The notes beneath the pieces are model-generated. The model worked only from the letters and a program-made list of their open reading frames with translations. It did not search any database and was not told the DNA's origin. The position numbers and the translations under genes are program-made. 64,000 bases of DNA from Atrina japonica (lineage: Eukaryota > Mollusca > Bivalvia > Pterioida > Pinnidae): NCBI GenBank assembly GCA_030159075.1, contig BROG01000299.1:631501-695500 (forward strand), given 5' to 3'. This document shows, piece after piece, positions 1 through 11,529 of this stretch (its first letter is position 1; every line of letters begins with the position of its first letter).

Positions 1-214
1 TTTAACTGTCTGTCACTGATAAGGTCAACAAGATTATTTTTTTTCAAGAACAAGGACACAACATCAGTGCATCAGGAAAGGGCGACATGTTTCCTAAATT
101 TCGATGCAAAGAAAAGTAGTGATATCAAAAGAACTTTTCTTTTCTCTTGGAGAGATAAATAATTTGGAGCAGTGACTACCAATTATAGTTAAATGAACAT
201 TAACTGTGAAATTA

Positions 215-470
215 CCCCCAGAAATATTTTTGACTTTTTCTACTTTTTTCTTTTTTATGTACAATAAGAAATAAGAGCTATATACAGACATGAAAATCTT
301 ATATTCCTATACATTACGTGAAAATAAGGTCAGGCCTAGTGCGGTACTCAAATACAAATTTTAAGGTAGAGTTGATCAATTGCAAGTGAAAAGGTGCCAA
401 ACCTGGGTTGTCAAGCAATTTTCACAAAATATATAGGAATTTAAGAATATATTAAAATTTTAAAGATTTT
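215..470. repeat. Interior of a dispersed MITE-like repeat (copy 3)
   Basis: The stretch from about 250 to 440 (TGTACAATAAGAAATAAGAG, then TCTTATATTCCTATA, then TTGATCAATTGCAAGTG) recurs in the same order at 35560-35760 and 37030-37230. The other two copies have TTAA-containing inverted ends. Here the ends have diverged and I cannot place them. Bases 471-860 are plain AT-rich sequence in which I see nothing else. Confidence 0.45.
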
Positions 471-862
471 AAGATATTACAGGTGAAAAAGGTGAGCTCC
501 TTAATCGTGTTACCGTAGTTATTTGAATGAAATTATATTTAAATATATACATATATTCTAAATTCGAGCGTAACTGATGAAGTCATTTTGCCAAGATTGA
601 TCGTCATAAGCAATTGTTTGATAGACATGTGTAAAAAAAATATATAGCTTTGGTATAAAGTTTATATTTACTATCACAGGATTGTTACCAGTGCTGATGG
701 AACGTCTGAGTGCCCGAGAGTATACTAGAAACCTAAATCTGATATTTCGACACTACGATACTGATACTACGTTATAATTCGCATGAACAGTATTATCTAA
801 ATACTAATCTCCATAAAAGCTAAGATAGCCATCTTTTTACAGTGGTTACTCTTAGACGGAGC

Positions 863-1113
863 TGGGACCAGGTGCTATGGAGGAACATGCACCCCCAATC
901 GACCAGTGAAAGGCACAGCCAGTCCACAGTCAAATTCAAACGAAATAAGTGAGGAATCAATCCTCATATAAGCTGCCGTATAAAATATGGGTCTTTTCAA
1001 CCTGAAGATGACCGATTGAGACGATGAGTCAATCCTCACTTATTTCATTTGATTAAGACAGTGGATTCGCGGCATGTGTGACCGGTCAACAGCGGATGTC
1101 TACTCCTCCATGG
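863..1113. repeat. Inverted pair of Penelope-element 3' tails
   Basis: Bases 863-960 are the reverse complement of the tail that follows the reverse transcriptase remnant at 32376-32530 (shared blocks around ACCAGGTGC, CGACCAGTGA, CAGTCCACAGT). Bases 1020-1113 carry the same tail in forward orientation (GTGTGACCGGTCAACAG, TCCTCCATGG). The two face each other around a ~60-bp spacer. Penelope-like elements are known to carry terminal repeats in direct or inverted arrangement, so this may be an element end rather than two independent insertions. Confidence 0.5.
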
Positions 1114-1282
1114 ATCTGGATTTTCAGGAGTCCGTGTTTGTCCAATGGTCACCAGATCTGTAAATTATTGTATATATATATAATTTATTTATATCAATGT
1201 AAAACTTGTATCAGTCAGCATTTCTATCATATCATACAGAGGACTATTTCTATCCCGTGAGAAAATTGGGATTATAAGAAGC

Positions 1283-1600
1283 GTGTGTAATTATACAGAT
1301 ATAATGCAGAGTCCAATAAACCGCGCAATACACAACACCGTATTGCAATGCAGCTGGATACACTTTCCGCCGGGCCACTTTTCTAAATTGGATTCAAGTC
1401 ATCCAAAATACTTGATGGCGAGTTTAAAAGCGAGATTAATTTCAAATTTGTGTACACATATAAATAATTTTATGACATGTAATAACTACAAAACGAGTTA
1501 CGGTCTCGTTGAATCCATCCGCTACAACGATCGCGTGCAGGTAGATGAATTTGATAGAAATATGTGTCTATGTAGATACTTTGTGCAATGGAATGCATAA
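1283..1600 (+). other. Unassigned 105-codon open frame
   Basis: An ATG-started frame of 105 codons with three clustered cysteines near its end. I recognise no domain, no signal peptide and no matching splice sites. In this AT-rich repeat setting an open frame of this length can arise by chance, so I list it as unexplained sequence and do not claim a gene. Confidence 0.12.
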
Positions 1601-1685
1601 GATGTCACGGTAAAATAATATAATAGAAAATTTCTCTGTAAATTATGTGAAAGCGCGTTGTACTGGCCTACAACTGTATAAATGC

Positions 1686-1860
1686 TTTTATTGACGGGGA
1701 TTTAATTTCGCTATATATGCAGTTAAGTAAAATTTCCCGAAATTAAATACCCGTGAATAGAATACCTTACATTTATGAAATATTTGAAAGACGATTCGTA
1801 ATCAATATTACGCAAAATTGAATACCTGTGAATACAACGGTAATTTCCCCGTCAAAGTAA
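1686..1860. mobile_element. Small MITE with GACGGGGA inverted ends
   Basis: TTTTATTGACGGGGATTT at 1686 is mirrored by AATTTCCCCGTCAAAGTAA at 1842-1860. The interior also folds back (CCCGAAATTAAATACC against a later partner). No coding sequence. Ends are imperfect and no target duplication was resolved. Confidence 0.4.
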
Positions 1861-1923
1861 ACAACTATGTGGGAGACAAGACGTTTGTTGCTGAAAACTC
1901 TTCAATGTCTTAAGTTATATTTA

Positions 1924-2092
1924 CAGTAAAACCTCTTTGTAATGTCCCTCGTTTTATTTGCCAATGCGCTTTATGTCACAATTTTGGAAAGTCCACTTTT
2001 GCAATTTTCCCTATAATTTCATTTAAGGTTTCCCTCAAATCTATCACCACACCACTTTATAATGATTGCAATATAACGAGGTTTCATTATAT
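1924..2092. mobile_element. Possible pogo/Tigger-type MITE
   Basis: The left end CAGTAAAACCTC and the right end ATAACGAGGTTTCATT are inverted partners resembling the CAGTAAAACCTCG ends of pogo/Tigger elements. The match is short and the interior is not informative. Low confidence. Confidence 0.25.
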
Positions 2093-2429
2093 ATTAGCAA
2101 CATGTTATGTCATAAATTCATATCATTTTCAGACAATCTAATTGATTTCATTCCTTGCTTTGTATATATTTTCGGGCACCTCCATTTCTAAAACTCTAGA
2201 ATAACCACATGAATTTCGAATTTTGAATCAATGAATGTGTCAAAATGTGTTATAACTTTAATTGTGGATGTGATACTTGTCATACTTATACCTGATGGAA
2301 AGGAATATTGAAACACGCTGCGTAAGAAAAGATGACACCGCAAAATATTAATGGATTTACAAGGTAATAATCTTACATTAAGCATTAAAATACAAATAAT
2401 TGGTGCAACAGCTTATGTTTCAACATCAA

Positions 2430-2743
2430 CTCAATGTGTTGATGACGTCAGGAATGACCTCTGCCAGATGTATCCTGCTGAGCTAGAGATCAATGAGACG
2501 ACAGAGAGCAACACATCTGCTTCTTACCTAGATTTACTCCTGTCGATTGGAAAGGACGGTCAACTTCACACATCTCTCTATGACAAACGAGACGATTTCA
2601 ATTTCCATATCACAAAATTCCCGTTTCTAAGTAGTAATATTCAAACTTCTCCGGCCTATGGATTTTTCATTTCACAATTTATACCATACGTTTGCCAGGG
2701 CATGCTTCTTCTTATGAATGTTTTATTCCGAGAGCTAACGTAA
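2430..2743 (+). pseudogene. Penelope-like reverse transcriptase fragment (C-terminal part)
   Basis: The translation contains YPAELEINETTE, SASYLDLLL, LYDKRDDFNFHI and SPAYGFFISQ, which align block for block with the reverse transcriptase at 31900-32170 (YPSELEIKDTTE, ASYLDILL, LYDKRDDFGF, SPAYGVYISQ). Only the part after the YxDD motif is kept. The upstream catalytic region is absent and the frame is lost after the SPAYG block, so it is a dead fragment. Confidence 0.7.
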
Positions 2744-2955
2744 CTAGCCAATAAATACTTACACAAGGTTACGTTGTCTGAACGCTTGGAGTCGTCGTTT
2801 ATGGAGGTTTTAGGGTCGATACGGGGGATCTTTTCTTGTAAACAATTTATGAACCTCTCAGGAAATATTAGATAATATTCTGGATCATTGCCACAGACAG
2901 TGACTCCGTTTCACCAATCGTGTTTTTCACCGAACTTGACCTCATCACCAAACTT

Positions 2956-3425
2956 GATGACCTCTGCCAGATGTATCCTGCTGAGCTAGAGATCAATGAG
3001 ACGACAGAGAGCAATACACGACCTAGATTTTACTCTTGTCGATTGGAAAGGACGGTCAACTTCAAATCTACTTGACAAACGAGACGATTTCAATTTCCAT
3101 ATCACAAATACTTCCCGTTTTCTAAGTAGTAATATTCAAACGCTATGGATTTTTTCATTTTTACAATTTTTAAGAGGTTATTTAGGGCTTTTCTTATGAA
3201 TGTTTTATGAGAGCTAAACGACTAGCCAATAAATACTTACACAAGGTTACGTTTGTTGAACGCTTGGAACATTTTTAAGAGGTTTATGGTCGATACGGGG
3301 ATCTTGTTAAACATTATGAAGTCCCCCTCTCAGAAATAATAGATAATATTCTGGATCACTGCCACAGACAGTGACTACGTTTCACCAATCATGCTTTTCA
3401 CCGAACTTGACCTCATCACCAAACT
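2956..3425 (+). pseudogene. Second tandem copy of the Penelope fragment
   Basis: The unit from GACCTCTGCCAGATGTATCC at about 2456 through CTCATCACCAAACTT at about 2955 starts again at about 2960 and runs to 3425. This copy carries several small insertions and deletions, giving only short pieces such as LLDKRDDFNFHIT. It is a ~0.5-kb direct tandem duplication that arose after the element had died. Bases 3426-3640 continue with unassigned sequence. Confidence 0.6.
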
Positions 3426-3660
3426 TTACCTTTTTACCGAATTTGCCCCGTTCATCGAACTAGAAAGATTTCCATGGAACATTTGCGACGGTGTGACATG
3501 CCAGCAGAAGACGCTGACTCCTTCCGGACACCTGGTCTTATCCCGTTTGGGATTCGTAATTGTTCTTCATGCTGAGACCATTTGCACATCTAATTCGTCC
3601 TGTTATAATGGACTTGAATTTTGATTATTGATTGGTACTTCTTCAATTTTACTCCATGTA

Positions 3661-3752
3661 AACATACATACATACATACATGTACATGCATGCATGCATG
3701 CGTGCATGCATACATACATACATACATACATACATACATACATACATACATT
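3661..3752. repeat. (CATA)n with a CATG core
   Basis: Tetranucleotide CATA repeats flank a central ATGCATGC block. From 3753 to 4379 I see only AT-rich sequence; 4020-4200 weakly resembles the small MITE family at 25110. Confidence 0.9.
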
Positions 3753-4379
3753 AATTTGGAATATATTATTTAACACCTAGATGTTTTCTATATTCCTATA
3801 AATTCACATAGCATCAATTATACAGAAATGAAAAAAATTGACATTTGTGAGAACATGACATTATAACTCCTGGGAATACGATTACATTTGAGATGTAAAT
3901 TATCAATAGTCAGAACACCATTACTCGTCTAAAACATCTCACTTGTTCAAATATCCGATAAAATATTACAAAAAATGTAAGCTTTTCATTAGATAAAATG
4001 TTATACATTTGCTCTATATTTATTTTCATTTGTTCAACTCTTTCACCCCTAGGGATCTATATTGAACGCCTTTCTTCTATCGTTCAGACCAGTCCATTAT
4101 GACCTGTAGGGCATAAGGGTTATCGGATGTTTTCTGGCATAGCCAAGAAAAAAAGAAGAATTGAGATGATGTGCTGTGAAACTGAAAGCGAACATTTACC
4201 ATTGGACATGTGTCTATGGTTAATATATATATAATAAAGAGCAGGTATGTAAAGAGTGTTAACATTAAAATAGTATTAATAGTCTGTTACGCAATATTTT
4301 ACAATTATTGACTTTGACAAGATTTATCAGTCTGCGTATGATGTTTATATATATATATAAAGACTCGATATACCAGGTC

Positions 4380-4720
4380 ATGTTTGGGATATGAACATTT
4401 CATATACAGGTAAACTACTCACTGATAAACGATTGCCACAATGATATCAAAATTCCCTATTGATGTCAATGGTCCGCAAAGTTTACTTTCGGTATTAAAA
4501 TGGCTTTATTTGCGATTACTCTGTTTCATTAAACGAGTTAGGTGTTCGATAGCGGTAGTTAGGTGCCTGTACCCACTGTAACTAGAATGTATTTCTCATT
4601 AATTATCTTATTATCTTTATTTGACTGTGGATTCACATTTTTGTGACTGGTCAACAGGGGATGTTTCCTCCAATGTGGCACCTGATGCAATCTGTGGATT
4701 TCCAGATGTTCGTGTTGTCC
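4380..4720 (+). mobile_element. Penelope-element 3' end with tail
   Basis: Bases 4395-4550 match 32205-32375 (blocks AACATTTCATATACAGGTAA, CTACTCACTGA, CGATTACTCTGTTTCA), the last ~50 codons of the reverse transcriptase. Bases 4624-4720 match its downstream tail (GACTGTGGATTCAC, GTCAACAGGGGATG, CAATGTGGCACCTGAT). Frame broken. A long CA array follows directly. Confidence 0.6.
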
Positions 4721-4721
4721 A

Positions 4722-4873
<152 letters not shown>

Positions 4874-5131
4874 CGATATATTGCCCTGTTCTATTTTAAA
4901 TTGCTAACCGGTGAATATGGAAATTCGCATACCTGTTTGGGTTCTTTATAGATTACAATATGAATTTTTAACTTTCAGTCTATTTTTTACCAAACAGGGA
5001 AAATGTTGTTCAAAGTAATGTAATAATATACAATGGGGGACATTTGCGGTAGTGGAAATATGATAATTTGTTTGCCAGGGTTTTCACATCATGTTGAAAA
5101 CCATAAATTTTCCAGGTCGGGCTTTTAAAAT

Positions 5132-5325
5132 GATAGTGACAGTTCCTTCGCAAAACACTCGGCATGCCACCTGAAAGTCACGAGTCTTTCGGCTGAGACT
5201 AAAAACAGAGGTCATGTGCCAATGAGGGTGTAGTACGTAAAAGAACCCTCATTCCATTCGCGTCAGTTCGTAGCACAGGTCAAAATTTGTAGAATCTCAA
5301 TATAAGTGAAAAAGTCTTGACGGGA
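5132..5325 (+). mobile_element. SINE 3' portion
   Basis: The order of motifs (GAGACT..AAAACAGAGGTCATGTG, AAAGAACCCTCA, TATAAGTGAAAAAGTCTTGACG, GGGATGTAAAAC) follows the 3' half of the tRNA-derived SINE seen complete at 59398-59686. The tRNA-like head is missing and a GA array adjoins the 3' end. Confidence 0.45.
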
Positions 5326-5326
5326 T

Positions 5327-5463
<137 letters not shown>

Positions 5464-5872
5464 GAGTCCAGTGTACTACAAAAGACATGCCGGCCTTTTC
5501 CTCAAGTTAAGCCATATATCGGTGTTATATATTAAGTGTAATGAACTTTAAAAACTTTGACTGTTTGTTAAGAATTTATATTTACAATCCCATTTTGTGA
5601 TAACCCGGATTTCATTTTCAAACACTTTGTTCCCTTTAATGTTATGATTAAACTTAGAATACGATGATGCTATGGAAATATGAATGTCTTAGGTTTACCG
5701 AGCTAAGACTTTTGACATCTGGTGGCTGTTCTTCCGCAGAACGTTAAACAATCGAAATGATAGGAATTGATTAGGAAGACACCTGATCCCACCTCTGAAA
5801 TTCCACAAGTCCGTGACTGTCCAGTATTTAATAGTTTTGTATCCTCGACATCCTGAAGATTTATTTTTATGA

Positions 5873-5874
<2 letters not shown>

Positions 5875-5919
<45 letters not shown>

Positions 5920-5950
5920 TGTGTATGCATGTGTGTGTATGTGTGTGTTT
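5875..5950. repeat. (GT)n microsatellite
   Basis: GT dinucleotide array with a few CT and AT interruptions. Confidence 0.9.
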
Positions 5951-6070
5951 AATTCCTACTTGCCGAATGACTACAAGAAATGTGATATTGAAAATACTAT
6001 AAACTATCTGTTGATATTTTATCATGAACTGGAACTGTAGTCACCGAATTTAGTCAGTACTCAAGCGTAA

Positions 6071-6380
6071 AGCCTCAGTCACACCCGGCCGTACTTCCAC
6101 TCTAAAGGGTATATACAGCAAAAAACGCCAAGGAACGCACGGGCCTCGATCGCACGGCCTTCTTGTGGAATATCGAGCACGCAGACTGCCCGTAAGCACG
6201 TACGATGGATGCTAAGCATGTCAGACAAATTCTGCGATCTCCACATAACATACTTCGGTCTTAATCTAAACTTACGAATTGGCTGTTACTTTTTTTCTGC
6301 CCCACGACCTACACGACTCTCACCTATGCTGTAAAACGCAGAGGACAAACCATTTAAAAATCCGGTTGTGACTAAGGTCT
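6071..6380. mobile_element. MITE with CTTAGTCACAACCGG-type inverted ends
   Basis: AGCCTCAGTCACACCCGG at 6071 pairs with the reverse complement of CCGGTTGTGACTAAGGTCT ending at 6380. About 310 bp, no coding sequence. The interior is GC-richer than its surroundings. Bases 6381-6920 contain nothing else that I can name. Confidence 0.55.
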
Positions 6381-6921
6381 TAGGTAACACACAGGATTAT
6401 GCTAAATTTGGACATATTTTATTATTGATTAAATAAAATGGTAAATAATACTGCAAATTATTGCTTATGATATCATATTCATATAAAATTTGATATGCAT
6501 TTTCTCTTATTTAATCAAATATATACGGCAATTGTAATCGCCCTTTCATATACATACGTACAAAGCAACACAGAAATGATTGAAAACGGTAATTGAAGTT
6601 TAACAGCACTTTTCCGTTTCACACAATACGGTATATTAGGTAAACGAAAGTAACAGATGTATCATAAAAGACCATTAATGCGTTCACGGGAGTGTTCGCG
6701 AGCGTGACAAAGTAACCTTAAAATAGGAGAGATACATTTACAGTCGCTGTAGATGTCAGCTATGCTGTCAACAGTTGGAATGTAAGGGGTATCTGCCATT
6801 GTTGTTTTAATTCATTTTATGCGAGTTCTAAAGACAAATGTTTTAATAAAAAAAACTTTTCGGCCCACATGGCAATTGACATGATTCTTTCTTAGGATTG
6901 GTACACAATGCCCATAAATTA

Positions 6922-7102
<181 letters not shown>

Positions 7103-7337
7103 GGGGTGTCTGATCTAAACAATAGATACAAGTCAAGAAAATAATATATAAAGCACTAGATTTAGTTCTATTCATAGTTCGCTGGTAGTTTGAATGTAGT
7201 TTTTTAGTTATCCTTTTGTTTGATTTCAATTTTTATTTATTGATTATTTTATCACACTATACTTGTAATATGTAGCATTTCTCTCACTCTCCTGTTGTGT
7301 TTGCGTGAGAGTGTGTATGTGTACTTTATTTCATGTT

Positions 7338-7362
7338 ATTTTAATCGTTTTGTTCTGATGAA

Positions 7363-7396
<34 letters not shown>

Positions 7397-7421
7397 AAGA
7401 CAATACAAACTAAATGGTAAT

Positions 7422-7481
<60 letters not shown>

Positions 7482-7512
7482 ACATATACTATAAAGACAA
7501 CACGAAATAATA

Positions 7513-7558
<46 letters not shown>

Positions 7559-7574
7559 GTTTAGTTCGTGTTGT

Positions 7575-7659
<85 letters not shown>

Positions 7660-7680
7660 TCAGGACAAAACGATTAAAAT
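7338..7680. repeat. Palindromic TA-rich foldback
   Basis: TTTTAATCGTTTTGTTCTGA at 7339 is mirrored by TCAGGACAAAACGATTAAAA ending at about 7679. Nested inside, AAAGACAACACGAA near 7494 mirrors TTCGTGTTGTCTTTA near 7565. TA arrays separate the arms, so the whole 340 bp can fold into one cruciform. Bases 7681-8360 are AT-rich with no recognisable feature. Confidence 0.7.
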
Positions 7681-8369
7681 ATTAAAATATACATGTATAT
7701 AGATATGTATATATTGATTAAAGACATTTAAATAATAAAAACCAAAACCATAGATACCTAATGTTTGATATTCAGGATGTCTAGGTGATAATATACAATA
7801 TATATTCTTTTGCATATTGAAAAAAAAAATCAGGGACCTCTGTAATATCAGTTGCTCACGTTTTAATGCATAATCTGTATTTAGAAATTCCTATTAAACG
7901 TTGTCTGTGTAACTTTTCTGTCCAATCATCATGGCAGTCATTATTCAAATTCCGCATTCACCAATTATGGCCCTCTGCGTCTGCGGAACATGTACACAAC
8001 GTCAGACGAGAGAATTAGGTGTCTAGTGGATTAAATTTAAAACTGTTGTCGTGTTTAACGGCAGACTGTGCATATTTAAAGTACCATAGGAGAGGCCAAA
8101 AGGTCTGAAGATATTTAAAAATAAAATCAAAACAAAATTGAATTATTTTTGGTTGTTGCTAACGATATGTTAAATAAATATTTATTAAATAACAACGTTA
8201 AAACAAGTTATAAACTGTATACGCCTATCATTTAGGCAAATGACACTCAACATTAGAAGCGTACTGACTATTGCTTCGAGCAGAAAAATTGTATTTAACT
8301 GACCATGGAATACCTGATTTCACTCTGGTCAATTTAAAACTCACATTTACGTTGTGAATACATTTTGTA

Positions 8370-8528
<159 letters not shown>

Positions 8529-8816
8529 CGTCCCGCGAAATATCCAATGTTTTACCTACCCCTCCATAACACCTGGTTCCATTTCAGGTTTTCCGGTATA
8601 TCATTGTCTGTCTCATATTTCCTACTTAAGTAGTTTGCCTTGTGGATTTAGATAAGGTTGACAGTTTGGTATCTGTGTTTTATCAATTAATTACTCTTTA
8701 TTGCGCTTTTCAAACAGCGTCCGAGTTGTTGAGTATCAAATAGATAGCCGTGGATAATTGATAATGACATTAGCATCATGTTATTGTTACGTAGGAATCC
8801 CTGGAGTTATATGTTC

Positions 8817-8897
8817 TATATAAAACATCGCTCATTTCTTTTTAGCAGCAGTACCGTTACAGATCAATACTAGGGAAGGTTTACCCTGTGAGTAAAG
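8817..8897 (+). promoter_or_regulatory. Candidate TATA promoter and non-coding leader exon
   Basis: TATATAAAA at 8817-8825 is followed about 25-30 bases later by a plausible start region (8844-8850). The short segment to 8897 ends at a perfect vertebrate/mollusc-type donor, AAAG|GTGAGT, with a second donor CCT|GTGAGTAA at 8886/8887. The segment has no ATG. Bivalve antimicrobial peptide genes commonly start with a non-coding leader exon, and the first coding exon at 20376 sits directly behind a strong acceptor. I infer that this could be its exon 1, which would make an 11.5-kb first intron. The link is untested. Confidence 0.3.
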
Positions 8898-9014
8898 GTG
8901 AGTCTATGCTTATGTATTTGATATACTATAATTCCATTTGTATTTGATATTTCTTTTATTTCAAAGAACTTTTTGTGATTTTCTAAGGAGTACTTAACTT
9001 ATAGAATAGGAATA

Positions 9015-9115
<101 letters not shown>

Positions 9116-9291
9116 CGTTTGTATCTGATGTATTTTTGTTTTATATCCAGTAAATTGAGGGCTGAGTTACTGCACTATCACAATACAAAAATTGCTCTAG
9201 AATCATTGAAACACTTTTAAAAAATAATTCATAGAAATATGTATTCAAAGTTACAGTAATTGTAATGATATAAAGTATAATAAATAAGACA

Positions 9292-9292
9292 A

Positions 9293-9378
<86 letters not shown>

Positions 9379-9437
9379 GATAATAATAATAATAATAATA
9401 GTAATAATAATAAATTTGATAATAATAATAAATAATA
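9292..9437. repeat. (CAA)n then (TAA)n trinucleotide array
   Basis: A run of CAA units passes into TAA units with occasional TGA and TAG variants. From 9438 to 10216 the sequence is AT-rich with no supported feature. Confidence 0.9.
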
Positions 9438-10216
9438 AATTTATTTCAATTGATGTAAATGCCTATGCCTGATTGCGCAAATACAATTCTCTCTCTATCT
9501 TCATTATCTGAAATCATTTGTAATTCAATAAGAATTCAACAGCACAGACTTTAAATACTTTGAATTGAATTTAAATAAAAAATTACATCGAAACAGCAGT
9601 ACAAACAAATGATTTACATTTAAATCTATTTTATTTTAATATAAAACATGTATTGATAAATATCAGCTGACTACGTTAGCGAAATAAAAATACTGACCAT
9701 TCCCAGAAATTCTGACGCCTATTACTTTCAAAACCAATAGCGAAATACACGTTGATTAACGCAACATAATTAACAATTACATTATCTTTTCTCATTTGGG
9801 AAATTCTAGCTACATAACTATCCCCTGAAATAGGAATATTGTATTGTGTTGTATTTTTTCCCCACTTAGTATAATGGATTATCGTTTTACAATATAAGAG
9901 GAAAAACAATAACAGAATTTCATGACAGTGATAGATATTTTTCAGTTTACAGAAATAATTTTCCCGATAGAAATATAAAAAATAAAATAATCTCATTTAT
10001 TTCGGTGAAGTGCGCATATAAATCGATCTCGAGAAAACCCCAATTAGAATGCATTCCAAAAGACTCCGTCGGCCATCTGCAAATTAATCCATACAACAAC
10101 TGTCTAAATATAATGCAATATTTTATTTTGTACTGGATACTTCATATAAAAACAACATTTTTACTGAATATTTTTACAAGATCATTACCTATACACAGTC
10201 AAATTTTCACTATTAA

Positions 10217-10440
10217 CGGGCAATTGCTTTTGAAGTTTCCGTGATTGCTTCGTTATCATCTTCGTTTTACAGTACTGATAAGTTTTGTAATGTAAAAGTT
10301 TAAATGTCTCTTTCACAATGAATGTTTTACTAGTAACCGGATTTTTTAAAAAGTTTCTGTGACTATTTCGTTATCAACTTCGTTTTATAGTACTAATAAA
10401 AAAAATGCAGAATACAAAGTATCAATGTCTCTTTTTCATA
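10217..10440. repeat. ~118-bp tandem duplication
   Basis: The block with GATTGCTTCGTTATCATCTTCG, then ACAGTACTGATAA, then AATGTCTCTTT is repeated about 120 bp later with mutations (GACTATTTCGTTATCAACTTCG, TAGTACTAATAA, AATGTCTCTTT). Confidence 0.6.
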
Positions 10441-10674
10441 TGTGCAAATAGGAAATTATGACATAAGAAATTTATTTTCTATTAAAATTGCAGAATTATA
10501 TTTGAAATATATAGACACAATATAGAAATCACTTTTGTCACAATACTGTATATTGGACAATTTGTTAAATTTGATTTTAGAACAATTCGGGTTAATTATG
10601 CCCTGTTTTTACTGTAAATATGGTATTTATAATCGGTGGAAATTTCGTCTGAAAAAGTAAAATGTATTCTCATT

Positions 10675-11155
10675 GAATATCGAGCCGCCGTGGCCAAGTT
10701 GAAAGAGTGTCGCCACAAGACACAGAGGAGCCGGTCGGTGATCTACCAGAAGGCCCCTCCCATCCGGGAGCCGAGGGCCGACCAACCCAGGGAGAAGAAG
10801 ACCCTAAACCGGCCAACGCCACCACCAGATCTTCAGCTCAAGCCTACTCCGTAGGGGCGAGCACGTGTAACAAATTCCATCATGGTTGCACGTTAAACAT
10901 AAGGAACCTTTCCGGAGCTACAGGGGTAGCACCGGCGTGTGGCAAGGGCTTTGAGTAATCACGCCGCACGTTAAATCAACTCCGATTGATTGAGTATCGC
11001 ACTTTGACCCATGAAGGCTGTTACTTCTTATCAGCTCAGGTTCGGGTCCCACTGGAACCAGGTTCTCTCCTCCACCATTAAAAAAAGGCTGCCACCATAT
11101 TACTGAAAGATTGTTGAATGTGACGTCAAACACTATTCAAAATTCAAACGACCAT
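10675..11155 (+). mobile_element. tRNA-derived SINE interrupted by a GC-rich nested retroposon
   Basis: A tRNA-like head begins CGAGCCGCCGTGGCCAAGTT (A box). Its continuation, with B box GGTTCGGGTCCC and tail CACTATTCAAAATTCAAA, is only reached after 10990. Between them lies a ~285-bp GC-rich segment bracketed by GAGTGTCGCCA (10705) and GAGTATCGCA (about 10991), an apparent ~10-bp target duplication. The insert ends in CGCACGTTAAATCAAC, like the GTTAAACAAC tails of the other SINE family here. The open frames across it are by-products of its base composition. Confidence 0.55.
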
Positions 11156-11225
11156 GGAATAAGCATTAGGCTATAATGTATGCTGTTATTTCCAATTTAC
11201 GTAGATTCTCATTATATTTTTTTTG

Positions 11226-11352
11226 CGACACGGGACCTCGATTTTTATTGTCTCATCCGAAGGACAGGAAACCAACTTGCCGCCGACTGGACTAGAACTC
11301 ACGACCTCACGACCAAGAGTCGAGCGCGCTACCGAATGAGCCAGGCCGTCTC
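11226..11352 (-). mobile_element. 5' part of a SINE, minus strand
   Basis: On the minus strand it reads GGCCTGGCTCATTCGGTAG (A box), GTCGTGAGTTCTAGTCC (B box), CCTGTCCTTCGGATGAGACA, then GAGGTCCCGTGTC. This is the head of the SINE family found complete at 59398-59686 and 40391-40642. The 3' half is missing. Confidence 0.65.
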
Positions 11353-11529
11353 AATTCTCATTAGAAAAAAAAACATTCATTACATGTATCCTTTGGAGAC
11401 TTTTTATTTCAATAAATACCGAAAATTAATGCAGGGCAATAAAAATATTGATATTAAAATTACGTGAAGAATTGCATCATATCAAATACTTACTACAATC
11501 ACATGTCCAAGACTACATAATATAAATAT

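Noticed and set aside
10636..10958. Pro/Arg-rich frames of 72 and 83 codons
   Set aside because: They lie in the GC-rich retroposon inserted in a SINE and follow its base composition; no start context or domain.
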